Positions 41,710 to 52,624 of a DNA stretch of 64,000 nucleotides are shown piece after piece (position 1 is the first letter of the stretch; the number at the start of each line of letters is the position of its first letter). This stretch comes from Cystobasidiopsis lactophilus (Eukaryota > Basidiomycota > Agaricostilbomycetes > Agaricostilbales > Chionosphaeraceae). The stretch spans positions 2,722,677-2,786,676 of the forward strand of contig BCIO01000003.1 of the NCBI GenBank assembly GCA_001599975.1, read 5' to 3'. The translations under genes were made by a program, and so were the position numbers. The notes under the pieces are model-generated. The model made no database searches. It saw only the letters and a list, made by a program, of their open reading frames with translations, and had not been told where the DNA came from.

Positions 41710-44681
41710 ATGCCTAGCGGGTCTTTGGCTTCCAAGCGGGCCAACAGCAAGCACCCGTCGCTGATTGGCTTGGGCCTGGCGCCGTCCATGTCCTCCCAAC
41801 AATCCCAGTCCTCCTCGACGCTCCAGGCCGACACGAGCTGGGACGAGCTCAGCTTTGATGCGTCCACCTCGCAGCTCTCACCACACGCCTCGCCGTTACT
41901 CGGCTCCGCCTCTGCGCGGCCTGCGTCGCCCCGTCTAAGTCATCTGGAAGCAGCGACGACGACCATCAGCAGGCGGGCGTCCGGCTCACACTTCGAGGCG
42001 CCGTTGATGAGCGCTCAGTCCTCCTCCTCGTCTTCCTCCCTCCAGCAGCCCCCCTCGCCCACCCTCCGGTCCAACGTCGCCTCCAGCGCGGTCGCACAGG
42101 CCCAACAGCAGGCCAACGCCGCGCACAACCGCCAGGTCTCGCTCACGTCGGCCTGCCTGCCCGCGACAGCGTCTTACACGCCGGACCGCAAGCACTCGGC
42201 GGACGAGCTGCTCTCGACCTCGTCGCGCCTCTCGCCCAACTCGAGGTCGCTCGCAGAGTTCCCCAACACGGCCAGCAAAGACAGGCGCTCTTGGAAGCCC
42301 ATGAGCTGGTTCGGCACGTCGAAAAGCGAGCACGGGGCCGACTCGCCCCTGTTGGGCAACTCGAGCAGCTCGGCTGACTCGCCCCGGCTGGCCAGGTGGG
42401 CTGTTCTGCTTGCTGTTGTGCCGTTCCCGTGCTGATGGGTTGCATAACAGGGCGAAACCGATATATTCTAATGCAGCACCGCGAGGCTTTCTTTGCCTAC
42501 CATATGGCATTGTCGCGCCTTTATTGGGCCCGTTTGCCTCCATCCTCCTCTCTAATGCTTCATCAGCCGACTCGAGGGCATCCAAATCGCCCACAGCACT
42601 CCCCGGCAGCAGCACGCCGGTGGGAGGAAGCACCAAGAAGCCGTCCCTAGCCTACCGCCTGTTCCAGATGGGATATGTCCTCTTCTCGCTCGTCTACCTC
42701 ACCAGCCACCTCTTAGGCATCTCCGCCATCACGGGCAGCCACGTCGACGCGGCCAGGCGGCTGATCCCCCGTCAGTCCGACTCGGCTTCAGACGCAGCAG
42801 ATCAACAACAACAGGTCATTGGCGGGTGGGCCCAAGGGTGGGCTGGGAGGCTTAGAGAGAAGATGCCGTCTTATGCAGCGGCGACAACGACGGCCATGTC
42901 CGTGGAGGAGGTGGAGGAAACGCCAGAGGAAAATTTGGAGGAACCTCTGGTGCCTGCAGAGGAGGAGCTGGGGTCAGTCCAGCAAAAGTGGAGTGCGTTT
43001 TCTGTTCTTTGGTGCCCTTCAAAGCCCACCATTGACCAAACACTCTGACCGCAACAGACTCGATTTCATCGGCGTCTGAGAACCCGCTCACACCATTTGC
43101 ACACCCTTACCGCTTCTCCAAGATGCATTCCAAGGTGTCTGGTGGCTTGTTAGACGAAATTGAGCCGTGCGTCATGTCCTTCGCTCGTCTTTCAGTTAGG
43201 GCGCTGATTGACAAGTCCTCACAACAGGTTCGCGTTCCGAGCATCCAAGGCGCCTCCCAAGAGCGAAACCACTGCCTGTCTTTACACCAACGAGGCCTGG
43301 CTCGAGCTGCTGCCGGAGTTTATCAGCCGGTGGAACGGTACGTCGACTTCCATGCGCATGACTTGGAGTTTCTTCTTAGGAGCGCGATCTACGCAGGCCC
43401 TGTTTCGCTAATCTTTGAGAGCCTGCACGCCCGCAGCAGCTCTGAACGGGTCGACATCCTCAAGCGCATCGCTGCCATGCGAAAAGCCAACACCCTCATC
43501 CAGGAGAACGTCGACGTCCACTTCGTATCCAACCCGCCCGCCAGCGAGCTTGCCGCCAACCGCTCCCGCGAGCGCCTCATCCTCTCGCCCATCGCTTCCA
43601 ACTTCCACCTCAACCTCGCCCGCTTCTTCGCAAGGACCGACATGGTTTGGCTCATTGGCGACGCGCGCATCCTGCCTTCACCCGGCCTCCGGCGCAAACT
43701 CACCGTGCCCTCAGTCAGCAAGCTGGTCATGTCCATGGGTGACGCCCTCGTCATCCCGACCTTTGCTGCCCTGCGGAAACCCCTCGATGCTGAAGAGTTT
43801 GAAGGGCCGACCTTAGCCTCGGTGCGCTCCGAGCTCGGGCTGCTGCAGGCGCCGACCAGCGAAAGCGGCGTGTCAACAGAAGAGTTCAAGGACTTGGCAG
43901 CCGGCTACCTGGCATCTCTGCAGAGCTCGGCATACCTGACGGTCGACAAGTGGCCAAAGAAGAAGGCAACGCTGGTGGGCATGGCATCCAGCCGGCCACC
44001 GGCGTCCGTCATGACCAACGGCGAGATGCCACCGCAAGGCCCTATCTTTGCACTCTACGACACCGCTTGGGACGTCAACCGCGGCCCTTCAAACTGGGCG
44101 CTGTGGCGGAAGGGCAGCGTCGACCCGCGGCTGTCGGAAGGGCCAGAGGTGGGCGGTGGAGCTGGCTTGGGTATCAACGGTGGCGTCGGCGGCGGCCACG
44201 TTGTTTATCGCGTGGCTGACTATGAGCTGCACTACTCGCCCTCGGTCATCATCTCCAAGGACGCCCACCCCTGGTGTACCGAGCGCTTCGAGTTCAACAA
44301 GGCCGCTTGCGTCTACCAGATGTACCTCTCGGGAGCCGAGATGTGGGTGCTGCCGGACGAGTGGGCGTTCACGCTGGAAGTGGTGGACGGCGACGCAAAG
44401 TCAAAACTCACCGATGCCCAAACGCTCAAGGTCAGTCCTTCTGTCTGCCTCTTGAACCCTCTTGGCCTAGAGAATTGACTCTTCCCGTCGAACAGAACTC
44501 GATCGCCTCCCGCTTATACACCAAGTTCCACGCCGAGGCGTGCATGCATTACGGCCGCGAGTTCTTGTCGCTCTCGCTTTGGGAGCACGAAAAGGCCAAC
44601 CACATCAAGGGCATCTGCCAGCACGTCTACTCGGCCTGGTCTTTGTCGATGTCTCAAGCAACCAATGATGGCAACAAGTGA
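41710..44681 (+). CDS. GT49/LARGE-like glycosyltransferase, type II membrane protein
   Basis: ATG 41710 (MPSGSLASKRANSKHPSL). A long Ser-rich cytosolic N-terminus comes first, then a single membrane span (YRLFQMGYVLFSLVYLTSHLL). An acidic stem follows (EEVEETPEENLEEPLVPAEEE), then the catalytic domain. That domain shows TACLYTNEAWLELLPEFISR, GPVSLIFESLHARSSS, VDVHFVSNPP, NLARFFARTDMVWLIGD and ARILPSP, and near the end HPWCTERFEFNKAACVYQMY, LSGAEMWVLPDEWAF. The last block is characteristic of the Glyco_transf_49 domain of LARGE and B4GAT1. A Golgi enzyme building a cell-wall or protein glycan is inferred. The usual DxD site reads GDARI here, so the second Asp is replaced. Several short introns; the last joins QTLK to NSIASRLYTKF. 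Stop 44679-44681. Confidence 0.85.
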
Positions 44682-44950
44682 TGGACGCTTTCCACCGCAC
44701 TTTGGAAGGGACGTGACCCTACTGTCGCTCCCTTACTTTAATCACACCGCATTACACACCTTCAGGCAAGGGCGCAAACGAGGTGTATAACTACTTAGTC
44801 TAATTGTACACACAAAGTTAGGGTCCTTCTTGGAAAAATCCGTGCCGTTTTAGACGTTCGTTTGCATTTCCCTTGCGAAAGGGTTTCTCTCCCCCCATTA
44901 AAATTGGCCTGTGTTTCTCACTTCTTGCGCTCTGCGGTTGGTAGTCGTCC
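44682..44950. other. Convergent 3' region
   Basis: Space between the stop codons of the glycosyltransferase (plus) and METTL14-like (minus). No other element recognised. Confidence 0.4.
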
Positions 44951-46587
44951 TCATTTCTTCTCTTGAGCAGCAAAGAAGGCGGCCCAGTCCATGGGCGCTT
45001 GGGGCGCCATCATCATCGGATTAAAAAACATAGGGTTGAAAGGAAACGGGGGAGGCATCATGACAGGGGGAGGCTGTGCCATTTGAGGGAACGGGCGCGG
45101 TGGCAGCGGCGCAGGGTGGTGCTGCATCGTGGGGCCGGAAGCAGGTCGACCTCTGCCGATGCCGCCGCCGGAAGTCGAAGAGCCTGGCTGATTATTGTGA
45201 CGGCCAGGTGGAGACTTTGGGCGTAAATTGTCGACCTCTGCCAAGCTCCGAGTCAGCTGGAGCGCTGATAAGAGCGTTCACAAGAGCTGCCGCACCTGGC
45301 GTGTTGGGAACGCTTTGGGCAGCCTTTTGGCTGTACCGGGCGTCAAAGCTGTCTTTGTGATATTCATCGGCGTTCGAAGATGCTGGTAAGCCTTCCGCAA
45401 GGCCCGGACCAATCGTGAGCCAGCCACGGCGGACGCTCTTGCTGGAGCCAAACAAGTGCAACCGCCGATTTCCCAGGCAAAAGTTTTCGATGATATTGAA
45501 GAGTTCCGGAGGCTTGGCACGTGGATCTGTCGCAGCCGACCTTTAGAACGGCCACTCGCTGGAGTGAGCGAAGTTTACCTGTCGGATCGCCCTCCCACAC
45601 GATAACGTCGGTGTCCACGTTGCAGTGGACGAAGTCGGCACTGATCAAAGCACCGCGTTAGTATTCTGACGAGCTCCCCTACAGGAGGGGTGCTTACTCG
45701 GCGCTCCGGCGGACAGTGCCCTTGATGCCCATCAGGCAGTGTTCTTTAGTCTGCACGAAGACGTCGCCGGACGCGTCTTCTCCCTGAGAAGGAAGCACCG
45801 TTTAACATCTTTCACAACAACGAGCAGAAAATCAAGCGAGAGTTACAGAGGTCTGACTTGGTTTGAGCCAGACAATGTCCTCTGACCGGCGAAAACCCCA
45901 CTTCGACAAGAGAGCGCGACCCTTTTCGAGACCTCCAGAGCTGCCTGGGCCGCACCAGATCCAGATAAAAGAAGGGCTGGATGCGACGCTTGCAATGGGC
46001 AGCTCGCCAATCTCCTCCCAGCTCCAGTCGGCAGGTGGGTCGACGAGAATGGCATCGAAGCGGGTAGGGGCCAGGGTCGAAAGGTCAAAGCTGCGCACAT
46101 CGGTGTCTAGGAATGTGGGAGCGATGGAGTGTTGGTCAACGAGAGCCGAATGCAGCTCGATCAACCGCTTCAGTCGAGGGTATCTGCAGTGCAGAACGAA
46201 TCCAACTTTTGAGAAGGGCGGCGCCCGATGAATAGACACGGCCACATACTCGCTGAATCTTGACTCTAGTGCGCAGTTGAGCAGGCCGTCTTGTGGCCGC
46301 TTGGAGGGATCGTTCACGAAAGCATGCGCCAGGTCGGTACGCAAAGTGTCTTCCTCCGGGCAGTACGCAGGTCCATATGCGAGAGCCTTGCGATGTTGGG
46401 CTGGTGACATCTTGAAGAAGCTTCGAGTGTCAAGAGGAGGGCCAACTTGGCTGCCATCCGACTCGACCGCTTCTCCGAGCGGAATTGACGGCGAATCGTC
46501 GAGGGCGAGAGCGACGCGGCGCCTTTTCGCTCTATGCAGCACCTGGGCGAGGTAGTCCCGCTCCTCCTCCAAATCCAAAGAAAGCAT
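44951..46587 (-). CDS. METTL14: METTL14-type subunit of the m6A writer (MT-A70 family)
   Basis: RNA-binding, catalytically silent partner of METTL3 in known complexes; the yeast relative is Kar4. ATG 46587 (MLSLDLEEERDYLAQVLH), stop 44951-44953. Visible in METTL14 order are DVRSFDLSTLAPTRFDAILV, DPPADWSWEEI, SFIWIWCGPGSS, GRALLSKWGFRRSEDIVWLK, VQTKEHCLMGIKGTVRRS, DFVHCNVDTDVIVWEGDP, FCLGNRRLHLFGSS, VRRGWLTIGPGL and EVDNLRPKSPPG. The catalytic motif is DPPA rather than the DPPW of METTL3, in keeping with a non-catalytic subunit. The tail is Gly/Arg- and Pro/Met-rich (GGGIGRGRP). A 63-nt intron near the end joins NTP to EVDNL. It is divergent from the oxidoreductase gene by 82 bp. Confidence 0.92.
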
Positions 46588-46669
46588 GAGACAAAGAGAC
46601 CACAAACAATGGGCCAATCGGCGGACCCGCTGAACGAATGAGCGCGACTTCACCTGTTCCCGCGCAACG
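46588..46669. promoter_or_regulatory. 82-bp bidirectional promoter, METTL14-like / oxidoreductase
   Basis: Only 82 bp separate the two start codons of divergently transcribed genes, so both promoters and 5' UTRs overlap. No binding motif recognised. Confidence 0.6.
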
Positions 46670-49389
46670 ATGAGCCTCGAAGTCGTGCGCTCGCTTGCGG
46701 TCCACACCCTAGACCAGGGAGAAGGCTACGAGGAGGCCAAAGACAGGATTGAGGCCTACATCAAGACGCTCAGCGACATTGCCGCCGTCGAAGAGGCGCT
46801 TGACTCCTTCGACGAGACTTTCAGCTTGGAGCCGGCCAAGAAACGCAAGAAGGCCAATGCCAAAGGCGCCAAAGGCCGCCAATCGAATGGCGGCGAGAAG
46901 AAGCCCTCCGAGCCAGAGCCCGTGGTTCAAGAAATCCTTTTCGAATGGAGCTCACCGTGGAAAGAGGCCCTTCAACGGCAGCTCGAAGCGCTTATGCCCA
47001 AGTACGAGCGTATCGTGAGCCCAGCCTTCCTTTGACACTTTGTGTAAGTCATGGACTGAGCTCAATTGCTTCCGTAGCCCGATGAGGACCGCAACCATAG
47101 TGAGTTCTCGCGCGGTTGAAGACGTGGCGCACCGTTGGGCTGAGCCCGCCCTCGCACACAGTCGTCATCTGTGGCGGCGGCATTATGGGTTTTTGCACTG
47201 CCTACTACCTCTCCAAGGACAATCAGCTGCCCGACAACACGAAGATTTGGATCGTGGACCCGCGCTTGAACAAAGACGGTGGGTTTCTTATATTCCTCGC
47301 AAGTCGGCTTCACGCTCTGACAATCCTATCTACAGCCTCATACCAAGCCGGTGGTATGATCGGGAGCGGCAAGAACTGCCTGCTTTTTGCGTCCGAGGAC
47401 GTGTCTTCTCTGGCGACCAAAGGTTTTAGCCTGCACGAGAGGCTCAGCGACGACCTCGACGGCACCCGGACCTACGACTACACACCTTCACGATTCAGAG
47501 ATCTATATGCCCGCCAACGCAAGTCTACTTACACGCCAAAGGCCAAGGCGAACAAAAAGCCCACACCCGCGCAGCGCACTGTCGCCGAAGCCCAGGCCGA
47601 CCTGGCACCTCTCATTGCGCTCGACAAGCTGGTTGTCGAAGGATATGCTTCCAAAGACGATCTGGCCCAGATCCACCCAGCCAAGTTTTGCGACCGACTG
47701 AAGGAGGTGTGTGCCTTGATCTTTCCTTAAGCGCAAATGCGCCCTCATACCGAACTGCGCTTTCACAGGCAATCGAAGAGGTGGCGAAAGAGGGCCGCGT
47801 CACTTTTGAGATCGTCAAGGGCACTGTTGACGGCTTCTCGTACGACAATCGCCGTGCCGGGCGGGCGCGGAAGGACAAACCAGACGCTGTCCATGTGACG
47901 CGGTGTGATGAAGAGGGCAAGCCCACTAACGATCTCAACATGGCCATCCCGATGGACACCTTTGTGTTGACCGCTGGGTCCTGGGCCGATGTCTTCCGCG
48001 AGAAGTACCTTCCAACGACGGTGAAGCGCTTTGGTGTCCGAGGTCAAAAAGAGCTACATGTGGGTTGGAGCGAGCGGATTGACTGGCTCGAGGTCCTGAT
48101 TTGACGTGGCAGTTTCTGTTCCGCTTCAAAGAGCCGCACGATATTCAACCAACGCTACTCTTTTCCTACATCCGCCCAGCACAAGCCAAAGTCGCGAAGG
48201 TTTCTCCAAGTAAGCCAGGCCAAGGGAGCAAGGCGAAGAAGCGCAAGAACCAGAACGGCGAGACCGACTCGGCTCCAGCCTCGGCCCCCACCTCTGACGA
48301 CCACTGGATCCCTTCCAACGCAGTTCTGCTGCCACCAGCAGGTTTTGATGCCGATCCAACCCTCCAGATCGGCAGCCCACCTCTAGCCGCCGACGAGACG
48401 ATCTTGGAATCCGAGTGTGGTGACGCTCGCCAGCTGGAGGATGGCAAGGAGACGGAGCAAGTTGAGTCAGCTGACAATGAGGCTGCCACCATCCCGGACT
48501 CGGTCGGCGACAAAGACGAGCTGCAAGAGGGGCCAGCTCGGAAGCCGGCGTCGGAAGCCGGCGCGGATGATGTGGCGGCCCAGGATGCTGAAACCGCCTT
48601 CGTCCCCGATTCTGCCAGCGAGCACTCTCAAGATGCCATGGCCATTGATCCGGAGCCGATGGTGAATCTCGTGCCGGTCCCAGTCGAGGAGAAGGAGACG
48701 GACGAGGTCAAAGTCAAGGAGCCCGAGCTCGAACCCGAAACTTACCACGACTCGACGTGGGAAGCGCACCCAGAAATCTACGTCCGAAAGAATCGTGAGT
48801 TTTCTGCTCAGTCGCGTGCTTGGCATGATGCTGATCAGCCCGCTCCTCCGCTTCAGGCGACATTTATGCCTTGCTGGACGAGTAAGGCCCAGACCGTCTG
48901 CCATGCCTGCGTTGCTCATTTGGTGGTCATATTAGGGCTCAACACGAGTTTGAAGATATGGGCGAACCGACGACGCCGAACACGCACATTCAAAGCAGCG
49001 AGGCGCTGTTGAAGAGGAGCCTCGAGATGCTCGCCCCCATTCTCTTCACTTCCGACGTCGATCTTGTGGAAAGCGCCTCTTGCTACTATCCAGTGCGAAG
49101 AAACAACAAAAACGAGATCTTGCCGCCATTGGTGGACCGCCCGTTAGACTGGTTGGCGATCAACGTCGGGTGCGCTACCTTTTGTTGCCCTAAACACTTC
49201 CATGCTCATGCCGATGTCAGACACGCTCAATGGGGCATTACCCTCGGCCCTATTTGTGGCAAAATCACGGCCAACCTCATATTGAGGGACGAGCCCGGCG
49301 AGACTGGCGCGGTTGACAGTGACTTTTTGGCGAAGAAGTTCACCTCGGCGGGCTCTGCCAATACCACCGTCTACAGCGGTGCGACATAA
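46670..49389 (+). CDS. FAD-dependent oxidoreductase (DAO/Tda3-like) with N-terminal extension
   Basis: ATG 46670 (MSLEVVRSLAVHTLDQGEG). The first 115 or so residues are a helical, Lys-rich extension (KKRKKANAKGAKGR) ending PWKEALQRQLEALMPKYERI. Introns at about 47012-47078 and about 47099-47160 join this in phase to PDEDRNH and then IVICGGGIMGFCTAYYLSK, the FAD-binding Rossmann motif. Without the second splice the oxidoreductase would have no ATG before its GGG motif, which argues for one gene. Further blocks: YQAGGMIGSGKNCLLFAS, DTFVLTAGSWADVFREKYLP, and after a long acidic low-complexity insert (about 48200-48790), DWLAINVG then HAQWGITLGPICGKI, the usual DAO C-terminal ending. Yeast Tda3 belongs to this family; substrate unknown. 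Stop 49387-49389. Confidence 0.75.
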
Positions 49390-49852
49390 GGCCTGACTGT
49401 GGGACGCACGCCTGCCCAAAAGGAGGGCTTCTTTCACTGGCGTTTTGGCAAGCGTTGCAGGGGCAGCTTTCTTCACGAACTCGCTGGTGCTTCGACCTTT
49501 GGACTTTCTTACGCTGCGTGGCCATGCTAGCTTTATGACTTTCGTATGAAACGATATCTCCATCCCACTAGTCTCTTGGTCTGCAAGCGAGAGAATCGAT
49601 GTCATCCTCGAACTCGGTCTTACTGGCTCCGCGAGCTGTATCTGCTTTGTCTTCTGCTCTTTTGGTCCTCGGTCTATTGTGACTAGTAATTGCTTACGAG
49701 AAGTAGGCCCTCGTCCCGCGGCATTGTCACGCCCGCCACGTACTACTCAGTTCTGCCACGAGCAGCGACTTGGCTGAGTCCCGGCAACCTTGCGACGCTC
49801 TTGCTCCACCCTGTACCTCTCTGGTTCTTGAAACTCTGATCTGCCTCAACAA
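49390..49852. other. Intergenic, oxidoreductase to MBL-fold gene
   Basis: 463 bp with no supported gene; contains the promoter of the next gene. Confidence 0.4.
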
Positions 49853-51121
49853 ATGGCGCCCGAGCTCCTGCCAGTTGACCGAGTGGAGATCAAGCAAGCT
49901 TTTGCCTCTTTGTCCGGTTGCCCACCGGCTCAGCTTACCGAGACGCATTCGTAGCATCACGGTGGACAACATCGTGGAGTGGTTCGCTCCGGTTCCCAAG
50001 GGCTTCATGCATGAAGTTCCTCAGCACATCTTGAACCCGGCGACTCCTGTCGAGCCCAGGACTGGCGTCAAGCTCCTCGAGTTCGAGAATTAGTGCGTGC
50101 TGACGACCTCGTGGTGCTACAGTCGCTTGAAGTTGCTTTGAAGCTGTTGCGGTGCACACGGCCTCGGTTTGATGATCAAGACCTTCCGGGGCGCCGAGGC
50201 CCACACGATCTTGTTTGATTGCGGCCCCGAAAGCCTCAGCATCTATCGCAACGCCAAAGCACTGCATCTGCCCTTGGAGAATGTGGAGCGCGTCCTACTC
50301 AGCCACTGGCACTCTGACCACTCGGGCGGCATCCTGCAAGCTCTCAAGCTGATCAAAGAAGCTAAAGGCGCCAATGCCACACCTACCGTGGTCGACCTCC
50401 AACCTGATCGACCTCTCGTTCGGGGCATACAACCCCCCAGCGCCCCTGCGCCAATCGGTGTTCTGGCCTTAGACCCAACTTTCGAGCAGATTGAGGGCGA
50501 AGGGGGGATCGTCGAAAAGCACCCCGAGGCACACGTTGTCTCTAGTGGTGCTGTGTACGTTTCTGGGGAGATTCCAAGGCAGACCAGCTTTGAGACTGGG
50601 CTTGTGGGTGGGGTGCAATGGGTGGAAGATGAGGCCGGCCAGGGCAAATGGGATTCTCGCCTCGGGCGCGTGGGTTGTTCCCTTAGATTGTGACCCTAAT
50701 GATTACTTTCTGACTGCTTCCACAGCTCGTGCTGGACGAACGTTACATCGCCATCGACGTGAAAGGCAAAGGGTTGTTGGTCTTCTCTTCGTGCTCGCGT
50801 GCGCATTCCTTCCCCTTCCGCATGACAATGGCTAACGTCTTCGCAGACGCGGGAATCGTGAACGTATGCAAGGACGCCACCGAAAAGTTGAAGCGTCCGA
50901 TTCACATGGTTCTCGGTGGCCTGCACCTCTCTGGCCCGGACATGGAACCGCGCATCCCGGAGACGGTGGCCTACTTTGCGTCCGAGATTGCAGAGCGGCC
51001 GACCTACCTGGTCCCTCTCCATTGCACCGGCTTCAAAGCCAAGGCGGCCCTCGCCACCGCCCTCGGCGACAACGTGGTGCACATGGGCACCGGCGGCAAG
51101 ATTGTCATCGAGGCGTCTTAG
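49853..51121 (+). CDS. Metallo-beta-lactamase-fold protein (MJ0301/dihydropteroate-like group)
   Basis: ATG 49853 (MAPELLPVDRVEI). An intron with uncertain borders precedes ITVDNIVEWFAPVPKGF. Next exon: CCGAHGLGLMIKTFRG and HTILFDCGPESL, then the metal-binding signature LLSHWHSDHSGGILQAL (HxHxDH). Downstream are VSGEIPRQTSFETG, LVFSSCSHAGIVNVCKDAT (His restored by splicing at about 50815-50863), VLGGLHLSGPD and YLVPLHCTGFKAKAAL. This order fits the MBL-fold group that includes archaeal MJ0301 and related fungal proteins. The substrate is not known; the bacterial/archaeal name for the group (methyl-aminobenzene phosphate synthase) should not be taken as function here. Stop 51119-51121. Confidence 0.82.
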
Positions 51122-51859
51122 AAGCGGCTTCCTTTTGAGCCCTTTTAATTCGGTTGACTTGCAAGTTGAACTACTTCAAAAACGGGACATAGAAACGCCT
51201 TCACCTGGATATTTCCAGGTTCTTGAGGATCTTTCTTGCGCCTTTCTTTGCTGCCAGAAGATACCAAGCAAATCTCGTGGTTTTGCTCCGACTGCTACTG
51301 CAGCTTCAAGTCGGTGGTCCACCGGGATGGCGCACTCTTGCAAGTTCGCCATCCTGTGCCAGAATGCGCCGGCCCTGGCCGAATTCTGATTGGCCTCAAG
51401 GTATGCGTCTCTCCGCTTTCTCGAAGAGAACGAAAACCTGAACATGTCCGCCAGGCGTGGGTTCTGGATGGGGCCGACTTTCCCTCGTCTCGCGCTCAGC
51501 TGAAGCGCACTTCAAGCGTCTCATCTTAGAAAACCAAGCATCCCTGGCCTCCCTCTTCCTCTCCCAATTCCCAACCAAGGTCTGGAAGAGGACCCGCGAC
51601 TTGTGCCGGGAGTTCCTCGACTTCGTCAGTCAACCCCAATTAGACATCATCCCCAACTTTCCTACTGGTCTGTTCGACTTCAGAACATCCTTGGGCCAGC
51701 GATCTTTCCCTGGGGCCTGATTTCGGCCACCACCAGGGTCCTCAAAGGTCGAATGCGCCGGCGTTTTGGGCCAATTAAATAAGGACGCAGGAAGACCGAC
51801 ACCAAAGTCCTGTCTGGGGGGAAAAAGGGGGAGTCCCGGCGTTTCGGCAAAAAAAAAAA
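51122..51859 (+). other. Unassigned stretch with a possible gene fragment
   Basis: Frames on the plus strand include ISWFCSDCYCSFKSVVHRDG and, after a possible GTATGC...CAG intron (51400-51453), WVLDGADFPSSRAQLKR or, in the third frame, LENQASLASLFLSQFPTKVW. The FCSDCYC and HPVPEC residues hint at a small zinc-binding protein, but no start, frame or family could be settled. Confidence 0.25.
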
Positions 51860-51946
51860 CGACCGAAGCAGGACTCGAACCTGCAACCCTCAGATAAGAT
51901 CAAACAATCGAAGTCTGATACTCTACCATTCTGAGGCAGGGGGGTC
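51860..51946 (-). tRNA. tRNA-Arg (anticodon UCG), with intron; acceptor stem imperfect
   Basis: Read on the minus strand. D arm CCTCAGAATGGTAGAG; anticodon stem TCAGA/TCTGA enclosing CTTCGA, so the anticodon is TCG. A roughly 12-nt intron follows the anticodon. T arm GCAGG TTCGAGT CCTGC is perfect. The 3' acceptor strand TTCGGTC plus G matches fungal tRNA-Arg(UCG). The 5' strand GACCCCC pairs only at its first four bases, so the stem is poor. A run of 11 T follows at once, a typical Pol III terminator. It could be a real gene with a drifting stem or a recent pseudogene. Confidence 0.7.
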
Positions 51947-52624
51947 AGCTAGCTGTCAAACACTCTAAGCAAAATAAAACTCACGAGCCATCCGGCCTTT
52001 CACGCTAGCACGTTGCTAGGCCGGCCCGCTCCCAAGGTCCTGGTCTGGTTGCCAATTTGAATATTTTGAGCAGAAAAATGAGCGCAAATTGCACTTTGGA
52101 ACATCGTAATGAGCTGCACAAAAAAATGCGGACCGTTTGGTTCAAAAATGAGCTGATTTGGTCAAGAATTGACCGAGATACAATCTGCGGTGATCTCATC
52201 GCTTGACCGATGGCCACTCCGCTCGTCTTGGCCGCTCTACAGCACTGTAGCATGTCTTTGAGCCAAGATCCGTGACATTTGTCTTCCAGGATGACGGCGA
52301 GAGCGTTGTTGTTTTTGTTCCGCACTCGTTCCGCACTTCTTCCGCACTATTTCACGCCGCCAAACGGATTCAAAACAAAACATATGAAATCCAGTTCCAC
52401 AGTCCCACTTGATAGAAGGTGTATAAGCAGGAAAGGTCGTTTTGCCGCCCTGAGGCAGGTCCGCATTGTTACGAAGCGCCTTCCTCCGGCTCGAGCCTGA
52501 TCAAGGGGAAAGTTGGCGTGATGTCGCACTGTGGTCGCACACTACTGTGTCCGTTTGAATTGCATGCCTGACCACAGCGCACAATCAGGCACTTCGATTG
52601 AAGAGAGCAACGTCCGTCGCAGCG
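51947..52624. other. Intergenic, with a short TTCCGCACT repeat
   Basis: No gene recognised. TTCCGCACT (or TTCCGCACTN) occurs three times in close succession at about 52319-52350, too short and too few for an array of known type. Confidence 0.35.

Noticed and set aside
51457-51720. Small gene LENQASLASLFLSQFPTKVW...
   Set aside because: No ATG with support, no family, and the frame cannot be tied to the Cys-rich frame just upstream.
52315-52352. CRISPR-like or satellite array of TTCCGCACT
   Set aside because: Only three short units without spacers of fixed size, in a eukaryotic genome.
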